Translations under genes and position numbers: made by a program
DNA from: Ascarosepion bandense
Taxonomy: Eukaryota > Mollusca > Cephalopoda > Sepiida > Sepiidae
Direction: 5' to 3'
Length of the DNA stretch: 64,000 nt
Assembly: GCA_037127315.1 (NCBI GenBank)
Contig: JBBBDQ010001940.1
Span: 310,001-374,000 of the forward strand
Shown: in pieces, positions 1 to 64,000 of the stretch
Position numbering within the stretch: position 1 is the stretch's first letter
How the letters are laid out: each line of letters starts with the position of its first letter
Notes under the pieces: model-generated
Database searches by the model: none
What the model saw: only the letters and a program-made list of their open reading frames with translations
Told to the model about the DNA's origin: nothing

Positions 1-652
1 TTACCATCCTCTGCCTTCATGAATCCTGTTATTTTATTGTCCTCTCATTCTTTTTCACGCCAGTGTTTTCGTGTGTCTTAGTGGTACTAGCACCTTATTT
101 GGGTTGAAATGATTTAAAAAAATAAAAATAAAATTGACAGGAACATCGCTAAAGTCAAATTTTTTGTTGTATTCATATAAGAAATTAATGAATTTTTTAA
201 ATTAACAATATTTTTAAATAAATGTAAGTTGACACACAAGTTGGTAGATGAAAAGACATTTAAGTGTACTAAAATACAACAGCTGGTTGACAAGTTACTG
301 CATTTTGGTGTACTTGTATATGGGAAATAATGTAAAAGGGAAAATGATTCCTTTGCAATTCTTTTGTTTGGGGTTAACTTTTTAGGTTATTTATTGTTCT
401 GACCTTTGTTTTGCTTATTTCAATTATTTATTTTCATCTGTTTTCATTTTATTTTCAGATACCAAAATATAGAATCAAAGTTAATTAGATTTCAGTTATT
501 GGAGGTTATTAGTTTTGAGTTGTGATATGGTTGTAGGTAACATAACAGAAATTTGCTTCAATTGTTTTGTTAAAGAGTTTATATTATTTTAAAAATGTGA
601 TAACTGATATTTTCTCTTGGCAAATCTTATACAGTTGTTACAAGGATGCACA

Positions 653-678
653 TTATATATATATATATATATATATAT
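653..678. repeat. (TA)n microsatellite
   Basis: Uninterrupted TA dinucleotides, just upstream of the candidate solo LTR. Confidence 0.95.
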
Positions 679-718
679 GTATAAAAAGTTATAGTAATGG
701 AGTCTATTGAGTCCTAAG

Positions 719-1374
719 TGTTATTCCAAAAATGTTCTAATTCATGAAGCAGTCGTAAAAATAAGAAAATTAGGAATAGAACATTTTGAAAGATTGTAGA
801 ATGTTCTAGAGAGTTTGAAAAGTTCTAGAAGTATGCAAATTAGGTGTTAGCCTCTATAAAGATAGGATTGGTTGACCTCTACAACTCTGGTTAAGAGTCA
901 GGATGTATACCCGGCCGAAAGAATCTCTAAGTCGACGGCAAAAACTAAAACTTGAAACATTTGATAAAAGGATTTGCTGTCATAACTCCGGTTAAGATTC
1001 AGGGATCTATATCCAGCTGAAAGAATCTCACAGACAAAGTCCAAACAACTAAAACCTGAAAGAACCTCTTGGAGGTATCTGGGTAAATACATATTTTTGC
1101 CTCTTATTGACCAAGCCCATAATTAGTCTTTATATACTCATTTGAGGATTTCCAACAAGTATAACCCAGTTAAGTTGGCAGGGAAGTTAAGATACTTGAC
1201 TCCTTACCTTCCCTCCTCGTAACACTTCGCCTGCCAGTAGTAAACTATGTTTCTATTTGAATGTAAAACTGTATATTTGTAAATATTTTTATCTAATGTT
1301 TTGTGAATTAAATATTTGTCTGTATTAACTGAGTTTTGGTCCATCATTGGTCCATACAATTAACACAACATTGT
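719..1374. repeat. Candidate solo LTR
   Basis: The segment begins TGTTATTCC and ends near ACACAACA(TTGT). It contains TATA-like sequence (CTATAAAGAT at about 855) and is less AT-rich than its surroundings. TAAG occurs directly before (715-718) and directly after (1375-1378), a possible 4-bp target duplication. Ending at 1370 would give TG...CA ends but no duplication. There is no internal coding sequence or partner LTR, so this is inference. Confidence 0.35.
882..1080. repeat. Imperfect tandem duplication (~95-bp unit)
   Basis: Two adjacent diverged units share ACTCTGGTTAAGAGTCAGG / ACTCCGGTTAAGATTCAGG, then GAAAGAATCTC, then ACTAAAAC(C/T)TGAAA. It lies inside the candidate solo LTR. Confidence 0.6.
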
Positions 1375-2419
1375 TAAGAGGCATTGTTGTAAGCTGTTCT
1401 GTTTTCCTTGTTTTGTATTTTATTGTTTGTATGTTTTGCTTGTGTTTTTGAATTTCTATGTTTTGAGAGAGTTGTGCTGTTTGCATATTTTCTGTTAGTT
1501 CTGGCCCTTACCTGACTAATTAGTACCAAAGTTCATTAGTATAACTGAGTTAACTTTAGTTCTGTTGCCAGTGTACATTTCTACCAGTTGAATCAAAAGT
1601 ACTACCTGTTACTTTTGAATATGAGTTTCATTGACTATATGTAACAACTATTATGGAACAAAAAGTAATATAAGTTTTGAATCATTACTTTATGATGAAA
1701 TGCGTGGGGGAAAGTAAATTTAAATATACATATTGTAACACTCTACAAAGTGTACAAATAGCTTTGAGGTTACCTGGATAGATAAATCATGTTAAGCTGT
1801 CATCCAAGTAATAAAAGAAATAAGTAGTCAGTGGGTGTAAAATTTAGTTGCTGCAACTTGTTTTTCAAGTTGAAAGAGCTTGGTTGTGAGGGATAGGCAT
1901 TCTCCCTAAATGATATTTTAAAATCAATTCACCCCTCCTTTTGTTATAACTTGTCTGAGCATTAAACGATTTAATTTTTTTTTTTTAACAGTAATAAAAA
2001 GCAACCTATCTTGTTTAAATATCCAAATTAAAAAATGAATAAAACAAATAGAAAAAATATATAAAGGCTGTGCTCAATGGAAGACGAGAATACAAAATAT
2101 GCTGGTCTGCATTCATTCTGCTTTTTCAAGAGAAAAAAAAAAAAAGAAAAAAAACAGTACATGGACATTATCTGTAACAGTTATTACTGTAGTTTACAAG
2201 TGAATCAACACTTGGTGGTCTGCTGCATAGAAATCAATTTACAGAGTTAAAAGTAAAGTAAAAAAAATAGCAAAGCTAGATAATTTGAATTTTATTGACA
2301 AATAAAAATACAATTCAATGTTGTGGTTGAGGAAAAAAAAAAACACTTATGCATTTAGTTTCCTCAAATTGTCGAGATTACAGGAGATTTTGTATCACTA
2401 ATTCTTTCTGTAATACAAA

Positions 2420-2421
<2 letters not shown>

Positions 2422-2450
<29 letters not shown>
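2422..2450. repeat. (GA)n microsatellite
   Basis: Uninterrupted GA dinucleotides. Confidence 0.95.
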
Positions 2451-2453
<3 letters not shown>

Positions 2454-3208
2454 GATATACTATAACAATACTAGTATTGTACTTTTGTTGTTTTTTTTAT
2501 TTTAAATTTAATCAGAAATTAACAATAAACTAAAATTATTTTGTTCTAATACAAACCAGTATTTGTACCATTTCAAAAGATGAGTAAATTTATTTAATAC
2601 TGATGAATTGAGGGATAACAGATACAGAATTCACAGTATTCAATTGTGCAATTAAAAAATTGCAAAAATTTCTTTATAAAAACGTGAAATCTTAAAATAT
2701 TTACCTTTGATATTTCAAATTTTCACATTCAGTGATAGAAATAATTACATAGTTTGAGTGGAGAAAAAAAAAATTTCTCTACTAAGGATAATGACCTTTA
2801 TAATTGCAGTGCTATGAAATAGTAAAGTTAAATATATGCAAGGCTATTACATAACCCAGGTAGAGTAACCAAAAGGACTAACTTCAGTATCTCAAACTGC
2901 TTAGGCAACTTGTGACAGAGTATATGACACCTACTTTTATCACAGAACTGACAACAACCGTCAACAAAAACTTGTATGAACCACAAAAGACACTAAGGTA
3001 TAATATCCAACCTCCTTAAAATGAAAATGTAAGAATAATATTCTGTAATAAACTAGAGTTCAAATAGCTTAATTTTATCCCACTTAGTGATGACAGACAA
3101 GACAATTTCAAGAATATCTCAACAGAAACAGATTCTCCAGTGGGAGGGCAATCTTCATTTGAAAAGATTTATGCAAGAAAGAAACAACAGAAGAGTTTGA
3201 AGTTTGAG

Positions 3209-3255
3209 TTTTGTCTTGCAGCATATCAACCTCTGTGGGTTATTTAATGCCAAAA
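3209..3255 (+). repeat. Short dispersed repeat S1 copy
   Basis: TTTTGTCTTGCAGCATATCA then ACCTCTGTGGGTTATTTAATGC in two adjoining parts; the best-preserved of the four copies. Confidence 0.7.
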
Positions 3256-6200
3256 AAAGGTGGGGTTTTAAAGGTATTTTTTTTAATGTTCAGTTATAAT
3301 GAGAAGGTTGATTTTGTGAGATTTTGATGAAAAATTTTTTTTTTAATTTTTAGAAAACTGAAGATGTCTTCTAGTTTTATATTCAAAAATGTATTGCTGA
3401 TAATTTTTCCTTCAAAAAATGTATTATGGCAACAATTTTGTTTTTCTATAAAAATTTATTTTTATGTATATATCTCTATAAAAGTATATTTTTATACTTT
3501 CATCGTGTTTTGACCCCAGTTTGGTGGTGGTGGTGGTGGTTGGGGGGGGTAACTATTTGTCCATAGCTGGGATTCTAACAGGTGCTACCACTTCAGGTCA
3601 GGGTGAAACTGGGAACAGCAATTAAAAGGTGATTCTATGCTCCTCAAAGCCAGATGCACTTTACTGTCATACCCAGAACAAACAACAGAAGAGAAAAAGA
3701 ACAATTAACAATAAATGATTTAGTTATTGGTCTAAAATGCCAAATTGATGAAAACAGCAAAGACATTGTATTGAAATGTGCCTCCCCCCCCAAAAAAAAA
3801 ACAAAACAGAAGTATATGAGTCTCATACAATCAATACCAACATAGAAGAGATGATCCTAATATGAAAAAAAATAAAGTGACTTTCAATCCTTGCGCACAA
3901 AAAATTAAAGATGTTCATAGAAACAGAACATATATCTGTATACATCCAAGCATTACAATGTCTCTAAAATAATAATCAATGTAATGAAACAGAAGTAAAA
4001 ATTCCCAAAAATCATCCTTCTTCCCAAAATTCAATACTAAGTTTCTAAATTTCATGAAGGAAGTCTGGATTAAGAAGCTTATACCAAAAACATGGGGTTT
4101 GTTATGCATTATTGCACTAATAAAACAAAAGTGCCCTCAAAACTTTCACACATATAGAGGTGTCTCAATTGGGTTTATGATGAAAATAGAAATGAACCTT
4201 GTATAAACTAGGCTCTCGCTGTTCTATTAAAAATCAACTTCTTTCAACCTAATTTGGCTTTTGTTGTGGTAAGAGGTGTAATGATAGCATATATGTCATC
4301 AAACATTTCAATACAAAAAAATTATATACCTCTAACAGAAAAGTTCTTATCCCAACTATAAACATGTAAATCATCAGCATGGTTTTGAGAAGGATAACAG
4401 AATTGTCTTTTATAGTAGACTCATTTGAGATGTGATATGAAATACTTAGATGATCAGTGCTCATTTAAATCTCATGTGTTTTTAAGTGTGTAGGGCATAG
4501 TCTACAAAGAAATTAAATAGACAGTACTTGTACTCTGCTGTGGTCTAAAATGTTTGAGTATTAGGGTCCTTGCCAGATATGTACAATTCTGTATGTCGAT
4601 AGGAAATGGTTATTACAACTACCAAAATAATAACAATCAATTAATTACTATGTAAAATATTATCCTAGGGTTTATTTTAAGATTTATATAGCACCAACAT
4701 GAAAAAGTAGCTACACAAAATCACAAATCAATATACAGTAATCTGAACAGTGAATAGAAGGGAAAAAGTACATTTATCTTATAGAAAAGACTGTCCAAAT
4801 ACAACCTTTTCCATTTTATAAAAATAGATGCTTGCCAAACAGATGTTAAAAGTTACATAATATAAATGATTAAATTTTAAAGAAAAAAAAAAAACAATTT
4901 ACATAGTGGCATTCCTTTGTTCATTGTAAATTTTTGTGAACATCTACAATATTAGAAGCCTGATGAAATGACATTAACTACCCAAATTCACATTTCCTGA
5001 CTTTCATTTTAAGTATTAGGCATTTACCACAAAATGCACCTGCTCTTTGTCATTTAACTAATGTACACAACTTATATAAAGATATGTAAATAAAGAAATA
5101 CCAGGGCCAGTTTTTGCTTTACAGCACTGAACTTGTAATTTTTTTTTAAAGTTTTAGCATTTTTGCTTATAAAAAAAAAAAAAAATTTTTTTTACTCACA
5201 GCAAAAATGGCAATATAGAGAAGTGACAATATAGATAAATAACTAGAGAAAAAAAAGCTGGTGATAGACTTATATAACAAGTTTTAATGTTAAAAAACAA
5301 AGCTTCAAATATCTGTGGAAACAAACTCACAATTTGGCAAATCAAAATCTGATAATTCTTGAATGACAATTTTCAAGATAGATAAAAGTGAAACCTGTTG
5401 CAGGAATGCTTGTTGTATTTCTGTAGAAAATATTTCTTCTGGTACATTTTTTCCCCACAGCAATTATTGCAGACTCGAATGTGAGCCTGAGTAATAAATG
5501 AATAACACAAAACAATATGTAAAACAATTGCCAATGTGTGTATTGAAAGTATACAATGAGAAAAGAAAACATTTAAAGAGTAATTACATAATTAAATTAA
5601 AGAATGCATGTTTGTAGAATGTGTGTAGAGTTTGTTTAAGCCTAAGTGATAGACAGTGTGTGTTCGAGTACAAAAAGTGACAAAAAGTGATGAGAGAAAA
5701 GTAATGCATTGATAGTGAACATGCCCAAGTGTAGAGGGGGGACATTCTACCCCACACACGTGTCACCACATCTTAAAGCTGGAGTCATAAAAAGAGGAAA
5801 GAGAATAACTGAGAATATCATTTCTTATTTATAGGCTTATTGATCACCCCCCCCCCCCAAGCAAAGGCCTTTTAGCAAAGTCAAGCTAGGTAACCCAAAA
5901 TCTCAAGAAATGTATCCAACAATTTGAGTTAAAAATGTAATTTACAATTGTTAGATCAATGAACACTATTTTAAGAAGTCATCAACTGATAACATCACAT
6001 CTTGAAACACTAAAACAGCACATATGTGCTGTTGCTTTTATTAATAACATTCTGTCATTCTTTGGAAGAAGGGTAAAGCTGCCTTGTACTTTTGTTAAGA
6101 ATATAAGGGATTAAATGTTAAAGGCATTTCTGTGAATTCATTTCCATTTTTGTAAGAGAATTAAGCAAAATTATTTCCATTCTTTAAATTAAGTAAAATG

Positions 6201-6626
6201 TTTTAACAGTTTGAAAAAAAAAATATCTAATTTGCATTTTTTTTTTTATATCACCAGGTTTTAAGGCTTTGTTTGGCATTAGACATCTTTAAAATAATTG
6301 ATATGCGTGTGAGCAATTTCCAAAAGTTTTTACCCCACAAAAATTATAGTTCTCTAAAGGGAGTATTTTATATTCAATAAAAGAAAATGTAAATATATAC
6401 ACAATTATTGATATCAAACAAATTTATTCTAACAGATTTACATTTGTTCTGATTATTTTCAGATATTTGTTTTGATTTAAGATGCTAAACTATTTTGACA
6501 AAATCAAATATCTTAGTTTGAAATAAAACAAAAATTCTTTTTAACCTATAACTTTATAAATCGACAATTAAAGCTAGAATTTAGCTAAAATTAAAAAATT
6601 AGATCAAACCAGTGGGGACAGAGTAC

Positions 6627-6651
6627 AAAAAAAAAAAAAAAAAAAAAAAAA
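6627..6651. repeat. Poly(A) tract
   Basis: 25 consecutive A. It may be the tail of an unrecognised retroposon on the plus strand. Confidence 0.9.
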
Positions 6652-7120
6652 TGTATGAAAGTTATTTTAAATAAAATTATTATCAAGGAGAAAGTACTGT
6701 TCTTGACGCAGTTGTGTGAAGGTGAATTTTCAGTTTCACCAAGGAACCAGGAATTTGTCAATTCAAACTGCTAGAATGTGTATCTTTCTACAAACTACAA
6801 TTTTCCAATGCACTTGAATATATTGGAAATGGAGAACATTCTGAAATGATTCTAGGAAAATTTGTTGCAAAGATTCATTTCAGAATCAGTTACAAAACAT
6901 AATATAAATAAAAGAGACCTGTCCACCAGAACATACTTTAGAATCATTAACTTAGAAATTTTGAATAAGTTTGAAATTAAAACTGGGTTAAACTAGTCAA
7001 ATATGATTAGAGAATAAATATAACAGTATCTCTTAAATGCAGAGATTTGGAATCAGTTTTTCATGTTAATAAGGATGTAATACATCAGTAGGGTTTTTCA
7101 ATTAGTTATTATAGAAATTT

Positions 7121-7171
<51 letters not shown>

Positions 7172-7667
7172 AATCAAAATAAAATTTTCAGTTGGATAAG
7201 CTTTGAATATCAATTCATGGATTTAATATTTTTTTTGTTGCTTTTTTTTTTTAATCATTTCATCCCAAGTAAGTGGTTACTGAGAGTGCAGTGTTAAAGA
7301 ATCAACATTTTAAATATCAATTACCAGCTAAATATAAAACTAATACAACCATGTTCAATTTTTTAAAATCTAAACTTATTTATAAATAGAACTTTGTATG
7401 TATGTATGCATGTATGTGTCCGTTACCTATAGACTCCGAAATGGCTGAACCAAATTTCTTGAAAATTTACACAGTTGTACTATAAGCGTCTGTGAGTGTT
7501 CTTAGCTAAGTTTTGTGTTGAGGTACCCCCGATCAATATCAAAAATCGATAATTGAAAAAAAATCGGGTTATAGAAGGAGTGGTTTGATTTTAATCAAAT
7601 TTGATTAACTCAGACATAAGAAACGATATTCAGAAGTTTCAAGGTTGCAGCTCTTACAATAGTGCAG

Positions 7668-7668
<1 letters not shown>

Positions 7669-7698
<30 letters not shown>
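7669..7698. repeat. (TA)n microsatellite
   Basis: TA repeat within an otherwise unclassified stretch. Confidence 0.9.
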
Positions 7699-7701
<3 letters not shown>

Positions 7702-8049
7702 ACTTGTTATATATATTATATTGTTTACATATTATATATGCGTGGTACTAAAATTAATAATTAATACACCACAAATAAACACTAACAAGCATTACAAATT
7801 AGAATTTCTACCATTTAAATATACGCAACCACAAAAAAAGTTAAGCCAATAACCGACTTTAAAACAAAAAATAACAATACAGCCTTAAATAAAATAATAG
7901 CAATTCTTACCTATCATAGTTTCACACAGAACCCATCAAAAGTACGTATGTATGTACGAGAAATCGACAACTGTCCACGCGTCAACATCGCTACACCATT
8001 CGAAGACACCAACCGAATGCGTATGTATGTGTGCAACGGCACACATATA

Positions 8050-8051
8050 CA

Positions 8052-8108
<57 letters not shown>

Positions 8109-8196
8109 GATTTGCATGTGTATGTTTATGCAAGCCTCAGTGAACGAACGGCCGTGCATATGTATGTGTCCATTGCATGCATTGATGGGTGTACAA

Positions 8197-8254
<58 letters not shown>
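8050..8254. repeat. Compound TG/TA/CA microsatellites
   Basis: (TG)n-(TA)n-(CA)n at about 8050-8108, which could fold on itself, and (TA)n-(TG)n at about 8200-8254. Open frames through these are microsatellite artefacts. Confidence 0.95.
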
Positions 8255-8460
8255 CGTTACAACAGATTTCCCCCACTTCCACAAATGTCTGCATCTGTCA
8301 TGACGACAGATTTCCCCCACTTCCACAATAATACACGAATATACAAAACCCTACATATAACCAATTTTTTAAAAAATTGGTCGGTTTGTCTGACGATCGC
8401 AAGAGCATGAAACCCAGGGTTACAAACTCACACCTATATATATATATATATATATATATA

Positions 8461-8849
8461 AAAAGGCAAGATGTTTGTGTGTTTATCTGCCTGTATGTCT
8501 ATGTTTTTTCAGCCCTTTTATTTTAGTTTTTGCTTTGGGTTTGGCTCTAATTAGGTATAATTGTAGTTCTTAGTCTCAGCCATGATACTATTTACTCAGA
8601 GGACTTATTTAGCCTTCAAAATTCAGTTTACAACGAAAAAAAAAAAAACTTATTTGATATTGAGAAAAAAAAAAATCCAAATTTGACTTACATCCATTCA
8701 TTTTTCTTTCAGTCTATGGTTTCACTAACTGGAAACAACTATTGCTTTTTAGTCTTTCGTGCCAACGTCCAAAGAGTCTGAGCTCCAGGACCATGGATTA
8801 GTTTTAAAGTTTTCATTACACCCGAGCAACGCCGGGCTATCCTGCTAGT
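8461..8849 (+). mobile_element. Candidate Helentron-type non-autonomous element
   Basis: It starts after a (TA)n run with AAAAGGCAAGATGTTTGTG and ends ACCCGAGCAACGCCGGGCT followed by ATCCTGCTAGT. The short CCCG/CGGG hairpin close to a CTAGT end is the kind of 3' end I know from Helentron-associated (HINE) elements in invertebrates. There is no coding sequence, the 5' end is uncertain and other copies were not seen. Confidence 0.4.
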
Positions 8850-9713
8850 CTTAGATAAATGGACACATTTGAGATATAGTGAAAAGTATGTATGGAAAAA
8901 ACAAAACAAAAAAACAAAAAAAAAAACATGGTTTGAGAGACTTAAACAAAAGTTATCTACTGGTCCTTTTTTTAATGTTAATAAAATACACCTGGTGCTA
9001 ACCAAAGAAATATTAGCAACTTTGAACTTTTAAGGACTTTAATAGCAATGAAATGAAACAAAATTTTGTTCTGGCAATTTTATGAAAGAAACAGTTTCAT
9101 TTTAAAACTTTTTCATGGAAATTTTACAGCAAAAGTTTGAAGCTTTTTGCTTAGCAAATGACCTCTAATACTTCAACTATCGGCATAAAACATCAAGAAT
9201 TTAAAATTCAAATGTTATTTAGTAAACTAGAAACTACCCCATTAAAAACGTTTTCTGGAAGGATAAATCAAATTCATTTATATGGTTTGTCATTTTGATA
9301 ATAACTATCATGATATAGGAGTTTTAGGATTAGCCACAATACAAGTAAATCCATTACTTTTGTGAAGATGAGAATTTTATATTAAAAAATATAAAGCAAT
9401 GTTTAATATCAAACAAGTTCAATTCTTACAAATGAAATAACAATTTTGCAAAGAATGAGAAAATAGTATAAAAGAAAGCTATGAAAAAAGGAACAGGAAA
9501 AAAAAATAGCTAAGAAATTATCTTTACAATAAGTGAAAACTTTAACCAATCCTTAACACTTAAAAAGATAATTTTTGAAAATCTAATTATTTTTCTTTAT
9601 ATGTAAAAATTTCAAAGTCAGTGCCAGTTTGTAAAAACTCTTCAGCATTTGAAAGAAGTATTAATAGTTATTTACAATGAAACAACAAAAAAGAATTGTT
9701 AGGACACAAATTA

Positions 9714-64000
<54,287 letters not shown>

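Larger units (their letters stand above)
1..9713. other. Flank downstream of the ABCC1-like gene
   Basis: AT-rich sequence without a recognisable gene. The part next to 9713 must include the 3' UTR, whose end I cannot place. Contents seen: a candidate solo LTR (719-1374), one copy of a short dispersed repeat (3209-3255), simple repeats, an uncharacterised stretch at about 7385-7600 beginning with GTAT repeats, a direct repeat ACAGATTTCCCCCACTTCC at about 8261 and 8301, and a candidate Helentron-type element (8461-8849). Everything else is A/T-rich with no supported feature. Confidence 0.6.

Noticed and set aside
7914..8410. Several overlapping frames of 63-127 codons
   Set aside because: They run through TG/TA/CA microsatellites and encode only VCVC/IYIY/THTH repeats.

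Overview
The window is animal nuclear DNA: AT-rich, with a multi-exon gene on the minus strand spread over at least 53.8 kb and introns crowded with retroelements. The transposon mix is a CsRn1-type Ty3/gypsy element, I/Jockey-superfamily LINEs with RNase H, CR1-like and RTE-like LINEs, Penelope-like elements with a GIY-YIG domain, and mariner relics. Together with the very long introns this points to a lophotrochozoan, most likely a mollusc and perhaps a cephalopod. That placement is inference.

The host gene is the 3' part of an ABCC1/MRP1-like ABC transporter. Fifteen coding exons between 63483 and 9714 join in phase into 830 codons plus a stop. They run from the second half of NBD1 through the linker, TMD2 and NBD2 to the natural C-terminus. 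The 5' half of the gene lies beyond 64000. One intron (23902-26081) uses a GC-AG splice pair. An extra 87-bp frame-preserving exon candidate lies in the linker region (49541-49627).

Region by region. 1-9713 is the downstream flank: AT-rich, microsatellites, a candidate solo LTR and a candidate Helentron-type non-autonomous element. 9829-22241 is an intron carrying an apparently intact, very young 6-kb LTR retrotransposon (10237-16250, LTRs alike by eye, 4-bp target duplication), a mariner relic and a CR1-like RT relic. 22242-28105 holds the NBD2 exons and a tRNA-Leu-like sequence. 28106-40445 is a 12-kb intron filled by several decayed copies of one LINE family. 40446-50209 holds the TMD2 and linker exons, a Penelope-like fragment inside inverted repeats, an RTE-like fragment and a mariner foldback split by a poly(A)-tailed insertion. 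50210-63306 holds the NBD1 and linker exons, with Penelope-like, CR1-like and I/Jockey-type LINE relics in the introns. 63484-64000 is the start of the next upstream intron.

No prokaryotic features, CRISPR array, rRNA or convincing functional tRNA were seen. Apart from the ABC transporter, the only intact-looking coding regions belong to transposable elements.
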